In this document: piece by piece, positions 35,597-48,467 of the stretch
How positions within the stretch are numbered: position 1 is the first letter of the stretch
Layout of the letters: each line of letters starts with the position of its first letter
Source of the DNA: Takakia lepidozioides
Taxonomy: Eukaryota > Streptophyta > Takakiopsida > Takakiales > Takakiaceae
Direction of reading: 5' to 3'
DNA: 64,000 nt
Assembly (NCBI GenBank): GCA_030704615.1
Contig: CM060732.1
Location: forward strand, 33,027,053-33,091,052
The notes under the pieces: generated by a model
What the model was told of the DNA's origin: nothing
Seen by the model: the letters and a program-made list of their open reading frames with translations, nothing else
Databases searched by the model: none
Position numbers and translations under genes: made by a program

Positions 35597-36436
35597 ATGG
35601 GTCGGTGTAAGCTGCCCATGCAACTGATAGAGAGGTCTGATTGTAAGAAAGCTACCTACCTGAAGAGATCGAAAGGATTAGTCAAGAAAGCGAGGGAGTT
35701 GTCGACTCTTTGCAATGTTGATTTGGCGGTCATCATGTTCACCCCTGAAGGAGACCTGACTAAGTTTTGCAATACATCTATGGAAGATGTGATTGCTCGA
35801 TATGCGAAGATTCCCCAGGAGGAACGTGACAAATACCATGATGAGATGCTTCAACATGAGGTGCCAAGCGAGCATCAAGACTACACATACGTGGCCAATT
35901 ACGTGGACCAGCGTGCGGAATGGCAAGAGGTTGTGGACCACTATGACAATCTTGAGCAGCCAGGCTCCAACGATTTTATCCTCGTTCTCAAAGCGTGCAC
36001 CAGTCTCGGGGACCTGCAAATGGGCACGAAGGTACATGTTGACATTGTGGAAGCTGGGATTGTGCCAGACATCAATTTGGTGAATGCCCTCATAGACATG
36101 TATGCTAAATTCGAGAGCGTCGATATGGCTCAGCAAGATACATTGGCTCTTGATGAGACTAGTATCGATGAGAGAAATCTTGATGACACAACTCTAAACC
36201 TCGTGCTGGAGGGCAAAATCCAGAAGCTGGAGGAAGATCTCGACCTGTCGCAACGATACTCACGGATCCTTGCAGGCGACGAGCTATGGGGATTGGAGCT
36301 TCCTGATCTGGAGGGGTTAGAGGCACAATTGGAAGCATCTCTTCGGAAGGTGCGAGTTCATAAGCGCGACAATAAGAATCCGTATGATACACCGAATTAT
36401 ATGGATTGTACACACGCGGTGCTCATGCAACATTAG
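35597..36436 (+). CDS. Intronless MADS-domain protein with internal PPR-derived segment, 279 aa
   Basis: Residues 1-60 are a MADS DNA-binding domain (MGRCKLPMQLIERSDC, then LKRSKGLVKKARELSTLC and AVIMFTPEG). They are followed by SMEDVIARYAKIPQEERDK, typical of MIKC* MADS proteins. Residues about 124-180 are instead PPR-like: FILVLKACTSLGDLQMG, KVHVDIVEAGIVPDINLVNA, LIDMYAKFES, matching the PLS repeats encoded at 28-30 kb and 46-48 kb. Residues about 227-257 return to a K-domain-like helix (GDELWGLEL, LEAQLEASLRKVR). The whole gene is one exon, whereas MIKC genes normally have several introns, so it is probably a retrogene or a gene assembled from a chimeric transcript. The start follows a leader shared with the copy at 59838. 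Expression and DNA binding are not shown by sequence. Confidence 0.8.
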   Translation: MGRCKLPMQLIERSDCKKATYLKRSKGLVKKARELSTLCNVDLAVIMFTPEGDLTKFCNTSMEDVIARYAKIPQEERDKYHDEMLQHEVPSEHQDYTYVANYVDQRAEWQEVVDHYDNLEQPGSNDFILVLKACTSLGDLQMGTKVHVDIVEAGIVPDINLVNALIDMYAKFESVDMAQQDTLALDETSIDERNLDDTTLNLVLEGKIQKLEEDLDLSQRYSRILAGDELWGLELPDLEGLEAQLEASLRKVRVHKRDNKNPYDTPNYMDCTHAVLMQH

Positions 36437-38012
36437 TTTGCTAGCTAGTTTGCTCCTTATGGAACTGTACATACTCGATCAGCAGTTCTATGCATCATGG
36501 GGGACAAGTTACTGTAGAGTATAAATTATATGTCAAACAATATTCAAAAGTCCCATTAAAGTTGAAACCTTCTTCTCAGTCTGGGTGAGGATTGATCAGC
36601 GATAACCTCTTACATGCACTTGTCTTCAGAAATCTCCGTACTTGTTTTGTTTGTGAAGGTGAGATGTAACTTAGCAAAAAGTGTGATTTTTCATTCTGTT
36701 GTTTGAAGTGTGGTGTCCGTGTGACCGTTTGAGACTTTATTGTGCTATGGAGACAATGACCATGCAATTAGAGACGAAAGGCAGTCTTCCAATCGAACTC
36801 AATCCACCATAAAAACCATGGGCTCTAGTGTGCAACAAGTTTGTAAAAATTGCTCGGTTTGCATCGCACATGGGGATTACGACCAGGCTTATACATGGGA
36901 CTCGCTATCGTGAAGTTCAGTGTCCTTTTTTGGTCGAGGATTTGAGAAGATAAGGTGCCTTCTGTACAGCTATATTGAGATTAAGGAGACGGTTCTCTTT
37001 TCTTGCATCAGGAAGCTGTAGTTCAATGCTGATTTTTGCTCACCTGTGGGCGAGGGGTCTGCTATGGGTTGTCAGATAATTCCTTGCAATCTATGAAATC
37101 TCGAGGCTAAGCCCCACGTACAAATTACATTATGGGCTATGTGTGTCCTTGGGGTATTGCTCTTGTAGTTCCCTTCAGTGTGGCAATCTGCATTTGCAGA
37201 TCCGGTCCCAGGCAAATCGAAAGCAAAAGACCTTTCTGTGTGTTGCCTATGCGTGCTTCAAATCCCTTCATTTCTGACAGTGTGATGTCCATGTCCTTCT
37301 GGAGTCTCATCTCTTGTTCCTGAGTTTGAAGCGTGCGGCCAACCCACAGTTTTTGGGGCAGTCTCTCTAAAAGTGTAGCACTGCGGAGGAAAAGCGAGAA
37401 GACACAGAGCGCGGAGCAGACTGTGACGGATACTCCAGCGCTTTCCCCACCACACCCCAGTTCCATACCCGGTGATAAATCCTGTATCTCAACATATGGC
37501 TCTTTTTTATCTTCGTGGCAGAGCCGCGGGAAAGCTTAGAGACACCAGATAACTCACAGCGGGATATACAAGGGAATTTCAAGGGATAACAAGTAAAAGG
37601 GAAGTGGTGTTAAGCTCAAGCTAGGAGCCCCACGGGTCAACTTTCGAGTTCTCAACTTACCCACCAACTAAATTTCTGACTCTCTATGCTGATGAGCCTG
37701 CAAGTGAGAAAGGGCCGGAAGACAGCCATCATAAGACCTTACTAAGGTGGAGAAGAAATACACATTGATTGTCCACCCAACACAGCAGGCTCTTGATCTG
37801 AATTGGGATCCAAGCGTCCCTGTGCATGAGCCAGCAGTAACAGATGCTCTTCACTGTGTCAACAATGCTACTTGTTCTGACCCTGAAAGTCTCAATACAA
37901 TCACTTGCGAAGGAACAGACGTCAGATCCCTCTAGAAGAACATGACACCAAAGCTTCAACACCAAAAAATTCGCAGAATTATTAGCAGCAGCCTGGAAAT
38001 AAGGTAATAAAG
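36437..38012. other. Spacer between MADS-1 and the P-class PPR stop
   Basis: Apart from the hypothetical frame at 37466-37137 minus, I see nothing recognisable. 37600-38012 includes the 3' side of the P-class PPR gene. Confidence 0.4.
37137..37466 (-). CDS. Hypothetical 109-aa protein or first exon
   Basis: I do not recognise it. It opens with an ATG, has a hydrophobic segment (VTVCSALCVFSLFL) near residues 15-28, and then a charged helical stretch (LQTQEQEMRLQKDMDITLSE) that looks like a coiled coil. This composition is more protein-like than the neighbouring frames. No partner exons were found. It may be a small gene, a first exon or chance. Confidence 0.25.
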   Translation of the reverse strand: MELGCGGESAGVSVTVCSALCVFSLFLRSATLLERLPQKLWVGRTLQTQEQEMRLQKDMDITLSEMKGFEARIGNTQKGLLLSICLGPDLQMQIATLKGTTRAIPQGHT

Positions 38013-41000
38013 TCACCGGGCCTTCCCTCCAAATATTTCATCGTCAGTCCACACACGATCAAGGCGCTCATAGTCTGCTTTGGGATCAAAGCCTGCATCT
38101 CGCATACGGTCAACTGACTTCCTCATGTCCTCGTCGGCCCCACCCTTCTCATAAGCATCCACTATTATCTGGTATGTTTCAGCTGTAGGAGTCACATTTG
38201 CATCCCGCAACTCTTGAAATGTCTGCTCCATCGTATCAAACTGCCTCCCTTTTCCATATTCCGAAATCAACTTGTTGTAGATGTTTACCTGGAAAATCCA
38301 GCCACTCCCCTTCACCACTTCCATAGCCTTCTTTAGCCGATCATAGGCACCGCTCTTAGCGTACGCAGTTATAATGGACTCCAGAGTTCTTGGGGTTGCA
38401 AACATCCGCTTGTTCTGAAACATACGCTGAATGGAGGTGTCCATTGCATCGAGTTGACCGGCATCAGCGTAACTCTCTATCACCATACTGTGGACACGGG
38501 AACCGTATTGGACCCCTATCACACATTCAGAAAGCCAAAAATCTTGTTATGATTGGTCAGAAGATAGCAGCAGACCTAGCCATGGACAGTGTCAAAGAGG
38601 GTTAAAAAGGGGAGCTAAGCAAGAATCACGCAGAAGAGGAATTGTGTGTCCTAACATGTACTGAATAAGGCTCTGCTTGCAATGGCCAGTGCCCGGGGTA
38701 GAACAAGGGCAGAGGGGAGAGTAGATGCAGGGAGCCTGCAAAATGAACAGGGGCACCATGAGTAGCCGGAACCCATTCATTTTCAGGGATTATTGGCAAC
38801 CAGTTGGTGTACTTGGGATTGCCTGCAATTAGTGGGAGACATGCCCCTGGTAACTTCACAAATCATGACCACTACAGTCTTAACCAGAACTTTTAAAACC
38901 TCTGGGATACCCAGCATCGCATTAAACAAAGAATGAGACTGACCTGGTGTATCATCCATTATCTTAAGAGTCTCTTCCATCCGGTCAAATTTCAGTGTCC
39001 GACTATACACCTCCACTAAGATCTCCCCAACCATTGCATTTATCGGGATCCCTGCCCTTTGCATGCTTGTGAATGCTGCTTGCATCTTGTCAACATCATT
39101 CACTCGCGCGTACCCAATGATCTGAGCGTTGTAGGTGATGACATCAGGCGTGCATTCGCCAGCTTCTAACTCATTGAATGTCTCTTCCATTTGGACCAGC
39201 TGTCCAGCACGCATGTAGCCCCATATGAGGGCATTGTATGTGTGCCTGTCAGGACTAAACCCTGCCTCCTTACAAGCCTCAAATATCTTTTTCATTTCTT
39301 GAGTCACACCCAATCGACTGTACATGGAAATTAGAGTGTTATAGGTTACCAAGGTGGGCTGGCAATCCTGTGTGGCCTTCATATCCTCAAACAGAGAAAG
39401 GGCCCGTTGGGCGTCATCGTTACGGCCGTATGCATGGATAAGGGCATTATAGGTTACAGCAGTTTTCTTAACACCCTTCTTCTCCATCTCATGGAACAGA
39501 TCTGTGGCCACCTGGAGCTGGCTCACCCTGCCTGCAAAAGATATCATTTTTGCATACTCCTTGGGGTTTGCCTCACACCCCAATTTGTTCCTCTTCCAGT
39601 TGAACACCTGTCACATGAATCAGTCTGTTAGCACTGGACAACTCCAGTGTCTATAACTTCATCATCTCCTGACATTGGATTTTGCATAAAATAAGAATGA
39701 AAGGTGATAAACATGGGCATATGTTTTTACCAGTTTCCTTGTATTGAGTTTCAGCCATGATTTTGGCTACTACATGAGGAAGAGCTAAACAATATTTCAA
39801 TAGGATTTTTCTTCATAGAGGCAAAAAAAGCTTATGAAGCCAAATACCGACATCTCATTTTAGCTTTGTCTCTAGCTCATCTCTAGGCATAAAAAACCAT
39901 AGCTTAGGGGCCTCCTGAACCCAGAACATCCACTATAGTATCCAATCATCCATTTAACTGCAGAGTAGACTCCAGAGTTGAATTTGAAAGGTAACCAGTG
40001 AAAACTCCATAACTACACATACAGACAGCAATGAAAAGTAGTGTGATTATAATCAATTAAACTGCCATCAGGATTTCACATCCCCCTACCTCCATGGCAA
40101 GCTGAGGCCTGGGACCTTTCTGCAGGGCGTCTAAAAGTAGCAGCCATGGCCAGTTAAGCAAATGTTCAGACCGCTGCTCGAGTATCTGTTCAACGTCATG
40201 AGTCGTCTCTGCACCTTCCAACACATTCACCAGAGCGGCAACCACTGTATTAGACCTTGATCGTGCATACCTGTCGCCTCCTTTTCTTCTAAATGGAATT
40301 ATTGGGCTCTCTTGCGCCAACTGCAACTCTCCCTCTCCTGCACACAGCAAACCATTCTGAGAGCATGAAACGTCTGTGTCCATAATACACAGCATCCGAA
40401 ATATGTTTCCAAAAAGGTGTTTACACTAATCCCACAACTTTGAGTTCGCCATTAGGAATTGGGCTTATTTAGCGTACATTACGTGTACACTAGATCAACT
40501 TGCTGATAAAGACAATATCTCGATCTTTGAAAGATTCACAACAGATTACCAGATGTGTCTAGAATTGGATGATCTGTAAATCCTAGCACAAGGAACTCCC
40601 TTGAGCTAACTTTGCTCTAAAGATGACCGTTAAGCAACAGGATTAAAATGACCAAAACATAAATTGAAGCCACTTCCCGTTCCAGCTGAATAAGTAAATT
40701 CTATAGAAATACCCGATTCGGCACAGAGATTGGGGGAGCTATGGGGCACCAATGATCTACTCTAGAACCGGGAATAATGATGCCCCCATACAGTTCTATC
40801 TGGAAATCACCTAAGAAATCCTACAACAATCTTCAAGAATGATCCTACTTTTGATTGTACTGCTTCCAGGGTTAATGGATTCGGACGTTCAAATATGGTG
40901 TTAAGGTGCAGCAATTTGCAAGTTTCAGCCCTTGAAGATGTCAGCAACTGCTCCATACAGTAAGCCTAGATGCACATAATTGCAAAATGCTTCCCTGCTC

Positions 41001-41655
41001 TATGGGGAGAACGTACAGGATGCATGAATTCATGTCCAATCGGTCTAAATTGTTGCATTAAACCTCTAAACACATGAAATCGATCATATCACCCCCCACA
41101 CTTTGCAAAAGAAATAATTGAAATAAAATAACTTGGTGCAAAAACCCTAAACCCACATTGCCACATAGACAGTTTTGTGATTTTTAATTGAGAATGCAAA
41201 CAAAATAGGTGACAAGGGTAGCCCAGGCTGTGCCTGCAAGCAATGCAAGGTCCAGAACAGAAAATCCGAATGCTTGTGATCCCCATAGCATCGCTACTGT
41301 AGATCAATGTAAGCAAAAGAACAACCAAGGAAGTACCTTGAAGATCCCGTGTACTCGTAATGCTAGAATCTACTGAAGTCGACATGTAAGCGGAGCTCCC
41401 TCGACGGCAATCCTGGCACATGTGATGGCTGGGCATACATGCAGTCCTAACCCTCCTATAGCCTCCTCCATATCTGCCCTCCTCTTGGCACCCAAAGAAA
41501 ATCCGCTGCAAGAATGAAACGGTATGAAATTCCTGGGTATCACCTACGGGTCTAGTCGCCACACATAACGCATCCTCAGATGTGCTCGGACCCACATTGA
41601 CAGAAAACCCCCCCAATCTGCGCAGCAACGGCCACAGATAATTCTCCCCTCGCAT
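38013..41655 (-). CDS. P-class PPR protein, 577 aa, four exons
   Basis: P-class PPR proteins bind and stabilise or help process organelle RNAs without editing. Exons are 41655-41337, 40337-40090, 39607-38944 and 38515-38013, with junction phases 1, 0 and 1 and GT-AG borders, giving 577 residues. Exon 1 is Arg/Ser-rich and low in acids, as in an organelle transit peptide. Exons 3-4 hold about ten 35-residue repeats with the P-type TYNALIxxYxRxG core (TAVTYNALIHAYGRNDDAQR, then TLVTYNTLISMYSRLG). It ends DEIFGGKAR with no E or DYW tail. The AMEVFNWKRNKLGC junction is typical of a conserved plant subfamily I cannot name. A GA tract lies about 190 bp upstream of the start. Confidence 0.85.
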
Positions 41656-41838
41656 AATGTCTTCCCCTGCCCCTCTGCCCCTCCCTTACTACTCGAATCC
41701 AACACCACCGAGCTCGTGACTGCACCCCTTTGCCCTGCCTGCAAACAGCAAACCCTTTCTCCCTCTCTCTCTCTTCTCTGGTTCTTCCTGCTTTCTCCTA
41801 TCCCTTGGGTTCTCTGGACTCTGGACCTCCCGCGTACG

Positions 41839-41879
<41 letters not shown>

Positions 41880-43461
41880 ATCTAGAATGGCTTTTCCACT
41901 TTCTGCACAATGCATACAGCTGATTCAACAGTGCGTTCGGTTTGTATGATACCCATAATATCTACGCAGGTACGTGTTTCGATTCAACTTCACATCTATA
42001 GAACTCGTTGTAATAGTATATTCCTAACATTTGCAACGAATTTGACATTTGTCTCCTTCTCTCTTTGTATCTATATTTTGTTTGTGGTGGCACCTTTCAA
42101 ATAACGAGCAAACCTGAATCAAGCTAATCAGCATATTTCAAGCTCATCCTACTTACAATAGAATTTGGAAGACTAAGCAAGGTGGTCAACACATGTATTG
42201 ACTGTCAACATTTTCTATTTGCGTGTGATGAGAGCTTCAATCTTGGAGGGCTAATGATCATGTTGTGTGGAACAATAAGACCAGCTGAGTTCTAGAACCC
42301 TCAGAAAGTCCAGTCTATAGTGAGTAGAATTGTGTGTGGCCAGTTTGAAGTTGTGACAGCATTCATTGGAAAGTCTCACTTGCTTGCAAGGCACCAGGGT
42401 GAATGTATTGCATGAACAAATTGGGAGAAAATTTATCGCCCTCTTCTTCAGACTTCAACTCACAGGACTGGTAAACTGTGATTGTCCAACATTTTCACAA
42501 CCGTGGCAGCAGAGTGAACTAACAAGAAGTCATGGTACCTACCCTGCTTCATGACTACAACCTGTGAGACAGTGTACCACAGTGTACCCCGTCAAGCCAG
42601 AGGCACTCCCTTTGAGGGAGCAACTGAAGATTTGTAATATTGTTGCAGAGAGCTTAGACAGCTGGCTACAGTCTCACTGTTGCGGATGCAACGAGGTGCT
42701 CCTGTAGGATGATTTCAAAGGAGTGCTCCTGAGTGGAGAAATGGGCATGCATTCCCACCTCAGTGATTACCAGGGAAGACTCTGGACACACACACACTTA
42801 GGCACACAGTTTCGAAAAACAGCACAGCAAATGTTGAAAAATTCCTCTCATATCCTTGCACATCTGCAACTACAAGAATGAGGAAGCCATTGGGTGAATT
42901 CATGCAGCATACTCATTCGGCAGAGTTGGCTGTCATATCACCAGGTTGAGGCTCAATTGCAGTTAACATGTTAACTCAAATTATCAAACACATAAGCCTA
43001 CCAAAATCCTCCTCCAGTTTCCATGCCACCATAATTGTCATGAAGGAAAATGTTGCTTGGTCTGAGGGGTCCACAAAGAAAGATTGTCATACCCCATGAA
43101 GACTAAAAGAGACCTTAATATTGCACTATGCTCATACAATGCAGGTACTAGATCAGCCAACATGTAATTTGTATATGGTGCACAACCTCAGTAAAGTATA
43201 TCATATACAATTGTGACGAAAAGGACATCCATAGACTTTCACTGAGATTTGGAGATGATAGACAAGGGTCTGTAGGATGACAACCATACAATCGTCTTGG
43301 AATCTATAACACGCAAAAATCACAGGGGAGGCACTTCTCTAATCATGTCCCCAACAAAGATAGTATTCAACCTCCGAACTCTGCATATAGCTTGTTGCAA
43401 TTTCCCATGAAAAAGCCATTAGTGCCCTCAGAGTCCATAGAACCAGCCACTTTGGGGGTAT
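41656..43461. other. Spacer between P-class PPR start and uL14 stop
   Basis: It holds a CT tract (about 41843-41876; GA in the PPR gene's sense) and about 1.5 kb with no frame of recognisable homology. Confidence 0.45.
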
Positions 43462-44736
<1,275 letters not shown>

Positions 44737-44874
44737 GGCTGTGGCTGCCAAGCTTCTCGCTCACCACAAACTAAAGAGAGGCAGACTGACGGGAGGGCCG
44801 GCTTTACCCTAACCCTTAGCAGATGAATGATATCTGTCAAACTTTTCATCCGTTAGGGCAATTCCTTAGGGTCT

Positions 44875-44903
44875 CGGGTTTAGGGTTTAGGCCTAGGGTT
44901 TAA
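44875..44903. promoter_or_regulatory. Telo-box cluster upstream of uL14
   Basis: Repeated AGGGTTT units (GGGTTTAGGGTTTAGG, then CTAGGGTTTAAGG) about 140-165 bp upstream of the uL14 ATG. Telo-boxes of AAACCCTA type are known positive elements of plant translation-machinery genes. Functional assignment is by position and motif only. Confidence 0.55.
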
Positions 44904-45074
44904 GGCCCAAAGATTCTTTCTGTGAGCGTTGTCTGCTCATCAATCGCGGAAGAAGATAAAAGGGAATCATAACACCATGTGCGCAACCATGCCCATCATC
45001 GCAGGAAAATCTCCAAGAACTCGAAAGACAGATGTGGAGAGCGAGTTTTTGGCAACAGCCAGTCCATGTTGGGA

Positions 45075-45154
45075 CAATCGAGGCAAAACGGTAAATTTCT
45101 CTTATGTTAGAGCTAAACACATGCATTGAGGATTTTTCTGGAAAGCTCTCTCCT

Positions 45155-45217
<63 letters not shown>

Positions 45218-46031
45218 TGTAATAGTGTGCTGAAGCCAGCGCTTGGGCGTGTGCGCTGTGTAAACTTTGGGTTGTCATTGTCAGCCATCTGCGGCGAGCG
45301 TGAGGGTATTTTCATTTTTATTGTGATGGAGGATAGGCTGAGAGTGTGGGTGCAGATCAATCCCAGAGGATCAGAGTTCAAGCACAAGAATACCAAGGAG
45401 GCAATGTGGACTCCTAGCTACAAGAAACCTGCATGGGTAGATGGTCAATCAGAGAACCTGGACCAGCTAGGAAAAATTCTCTGGCGAGCCCTGGTGGAGG
45501 GGGGTCGTTGGGGCACTATGATAGTCCCTTCTCTTCTACAGATACAGAATTGATGGACTTAAGGGTCTTTCCTTGGTAATTGCATGAGATGTTTTTCTGA
45601 GTGCTCTCATGATGGTTTTCATTCCCTCCATTGCTTACCCCCAGGAGCAGAGGTTCCAACAGACAAAAGTTATGTCTCTGCCTTGTAGAAATAGTGTAGG
45701 AAAATTGTGCGTTAGGTGCATAGGAGGCTATAAGCAGGTGGATTGTACACAGATGTTTTGTGTTGTAACTCTTCTCTTAGTCTGAAGGTGAATATGGTTG
45801 TTAGAAGTGGTTCTTGGTAGTTCGTGTAAGGGGACAATAATAGTATTGCAGCTGGCGTCCAACTTGGTATACTCCTGCAATGTGTGAAGGTTAACCAAAG
45901 CCAAGAAAAACCCTGTTGATATGTAGCAAGGAGCCTGTCCTCATGAAGAGATCTTTCTTTGGATATGTGGGAGCTTTGAGATATGTTCTGTGAGTTTGAG
46001 TGCCAAATTTTCTAACTAGGAATTCTGAGTC
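45075..46031 (+). repeat. Duplicated PPR leader, copy 2
   Basis: Diverged counterpart of 27020-27958. It has ATCGAGGCAAAACGGT, a longer CT tract (45155-45213), AGAAACCTGCATGGGTAGA, TCTTCTACAGATACAG and CCTGTCCTCATGAAGAGAT in the same order. Confidence 0.65.
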
Positions 46032-48467
46032 ATGCAGGAGTCCAGCGATGAATCACGCATAGTGGTTGAACCAGGCATCCCCACTATGGTCACTCCTTTT
46101 CAAAGAGGACCAAGAGAGGCTTTGAACGAGAACCCTCCAGGCACTCATGGCGATGTTGGGAAACTATGTAAGGCAGGACAATGGAAAGAGGCACTGCACA
46201 TTTTGAATCAGGGATGCATCTTGGCAGACCACGATACATATGTTTGTCTCTTGAAGGAGTGTATCAAGATAAAAAGCCTAGCAGATGGAAAGCAGGTGCA
46301 TGCCCACATCATCAAAACTGGATTCAAGTCGAACACCCTTCTACTAAGGACCCTTGTTGACATGTATGCTAAGTGCGGAAGGTTGGTGGATGCACGTTTA
46401 GTGTTTGACAACATGCCTGAACGAGATGTGATTACTTGGACGATAATGGTAGGTGGATATGCAAAGCAGGGATGTGGAAGAGAGGCCTTACAAATCTTTG
46501 AGCAAATGATAAGGGAAGGGGTGACACCGAACAAGGTCACATTCATTTGTGCTCTGAAGGCATGTGGCAGTGTAGGAGCCCTGGTAAAGGGCAAAGAGAT
46601 CCATGCTAACATTATTAAAGCTGGACTTGCACCAGATACCATTCTGGAGACTGCCCTTGCTGCCATGTATGCCAACTGTGGGAGCATGAAGGATGCCCAA
46701 AGAGTGTTCGACACTATGTCTCAACGAAATGTTGTCTCATGGAATGTGATGATTGGAGGATATACTCGGAATCAGTGTGGTACGGAGGCTTTCAAGATTT
46801 ATGAAAAAATGATACAGGAAGGGGTGATAGCCGATAAGGTCACATTCATTTGTGTTCTGAATGCATGTGCCAGCCTTGAAGCCCTGGAAAAGGGTAAAGA
46901 GGTCCATTCTAATATCATCAAAGCTAGAGTTGCTCCAGATATCATACTGGAGAATACCATCATTGCCATGTATGCCAAATGTGGGAGCATCAATGATGCA
47001 CGCCAAGTGTTCACCAATATGGTTAAGCGAGATGTGGTGTCGTGGAATGCAATGATAGCAGGACATGCTCAGCATGGGTTCAGTAGAGAGGCTTTAAATA
47101 TGTATGAACAGATGAGACAGGAAGGGGTCATGCCTGACAAGGTCACATTCATTTGCATTATCAATGTATGTGCCAGACTGGCAGCCCTGGAGAAGGGTAA
47201 AGAGGTCCATGCTGTCATCCTCAAAGTTGGAATTGCACCAGATATCATTCTGGAGACTGCACTTGTCGACATGTATGCCAAATGCAGGAACATGAAGGAT
47301 GCGCATCAAGTCTTTGACTCTATGGCAGAATGGAATGTGGTCTCATGGAATGCAATGATAGCAGGATATGCTCAGCATGGTTGTATTGGGGAGGCCCTCC
47401 AACTATTTGAACAAATGCAACAGGAAGGCTTCAAACCAAATGTCGTCTCATGGAGCGCGATGATCACAGGATATGCTCGGCATGGGTTTGGTACGGAGGC
47501 TGTTGAGATGTATGAACAAATGATAAAGGGTGGCGTGGAGCCTGACAAGGTCACGTTCATTTGCATTCTCAGTGCATGTGCCAGCCTGGCAGCCCTGGAA
47601 AAGGGGAAAGAGGTCCATATGGACATCATGAAAGCTGGAATTGCATCCTATATAAATTTGGAGAACAGCCTTGTTGACATGTATGCAAAATGTGGGAGCG
47701 TAGAAGAAGCACGTCAAGTGTTCAACAATATGGCTCACCGAAATGTGGTCTCATGGAATGTGATGATTGCAGGATATGGCCAGCAAGGGTGTGGTTGGGA
47801 GGCCCTCCAACTATTTGAACAAATGCAACAGGAAGGCTTGAAGCCGAACTGTATCACCTTTATATGTCTTCTCTCTACATGTAGCCATTTGGGCCTAGTG
47901 TCAGAAGGCCGACACTACTTTGATTCCATGATGCAAGATCATGGCCTCACTCCAACTGTGGAGCATTTTGGCTGTATGGTAGACCTTCTTGGCCGTGCAG
48001 GACGGTTGGATGAGGCAGAGGACTTCATTAGCAATATGCCAATTAAACCAGGTCCTTCAGTGTGGGGGGCATTGCTTGGTGCATGCAGAGCTCATGGTGA
48101 GGTTGCGATAGGAGAACGTGCAGCAAAATGCCTTCTCCTGTGGGATCCACTGCATGCTCCAACGTATGTGCTGCTATCAAACATCTATGCTGCAGCCGGA
48201 AGATGGGATGATACAGCAAAGGTGAGAAAATTGATGCAGGACAGAGCTGTCATAAAGGATCCAGGTCGCATAAGGAAGCCGAGCGGCACCGACATTCAGC
48301 TACAAAAGAGGTACTCATCAAGTAGTCACAAGATATGTGTACCAAATTTCTATGAGATAGAATTGTGTGCAGTCATTTCTTCTCTATCACTTCTCCGATC
48401 GTTGTTCTCTTACAAGCTGCCAACCTTCAGCACCCAAAGTGATGCAAGATTAGTCATTTTACTTTAA
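46032..48467 (+). CDS. PLS-class PPR protein truncated after the E domain (DYW lost), 811 aa
   Basis: A paralogue of the gene at 27959. It has more PLS repeats (repeated GKEVHxxIIKAGIAPDIILE and MYAKCGSMKDARQVF) and an E region (WGALLGACRAHGEVAIGERA, then APTYVLLSNIYAAAGRWDDT). At about 48268, right after KDPGR, the reading leaves the family: the E+ and DYW sequence is replaced by about 66 unrelated residues ending at the stop at 48467. No DYW remnant is seen downstream to 52 kb. It may still bind RNA and use a separate DYW partner, or it may be decaying. The repeats themselves are uninterrupted. The ATG at 46032 lies in a conserved GTCATGCAGG context that is out of frame in the paralogue. 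Confidence 0.82.
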   Translation: MQESSDESRIVVEPGIPTMVTPFQRGPREALNENPPGTHGDVGKLCKAGQWKEALHILNQGCILADHDTYVCLLKECIKIKSLADGKQVHAHIIKTGFKSNTLLLRTLVDMYAKCGRLVDARLVFDNMPERDVITWTIMVGGYAKQGCGREALQIFEQMIREGVTPNKVTFICALKACGSVGALVKGKEIHANIIKAGLAPDTILETALAAMYANCGSMKDAQRVFDTMSQRNVVSWNVMIGGYTRNQCGTEAFKIYEKMIQEGVIADKVTFICVLNACASLEALEKGKEVHSNIIKARVAPDIILENTIIAMYAKCGSINDARQVFTNMVKRDVVSWNAMIAGHAQHGFSREALNMYEQMRQEGVMPDKVTFICIINVCARLAALEKGKEVHAVILKVGIAPDIILETALVDMYAKCRNMKDAHQVFDSMAEWNVVSWNAMIAGYAQHGCIGEALQLFEQMQQEGFKPNVVSWSAMITGYARHGFGTEAVEMYEQMIKGGVEPDKVTFICILSACASLAALEKGKEVHMDIMKAGIASYINLENSLVDMYAKCGSVEEARQVFNNMAHRNVVSWNVMIAGYGQQGCGWEALQLFEQMQQEGLKPNCITFICLLSTCSHLGLVSEGRHYFDSMMQDHGLTPTVEHFGCMVDLLGRAGRLDEAEDFISNMPIKPGPSVWGALLGACRAHGEVAIGERAAKCLLLWDPLHAPTYVLLSNIYAAAGRWDDTAKVRKLMQDRAVIKDPGRIRKPSGTDIQLQKRYSSSSHKICVPNFYEIELCAVISSLSLLRSLFSYKLPTFSTQSDARLVILL

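Larger units (their letters stand above)
44737..46031. other. uL14 promoter side and PPR-2 leader
   Basis: A telomere-like motif cluster (GTTTAGGGTTTAGG with further CTAGGGTTT) lies at about 44877-44902. Such telo-boxes are common in plant ribosomal-protein gene promoters, and this one is about 150 bp upstream of the uL14 start. From about 45070 to 46031 the sequence matches the leader of the DYW PPR gene. Confidence 0.5.

Noticed and set aside
46208-47738. Long minus-strand frames opposite the second PPR gene
   Set aside because: Same antisense shadow effect from tandem repeats.
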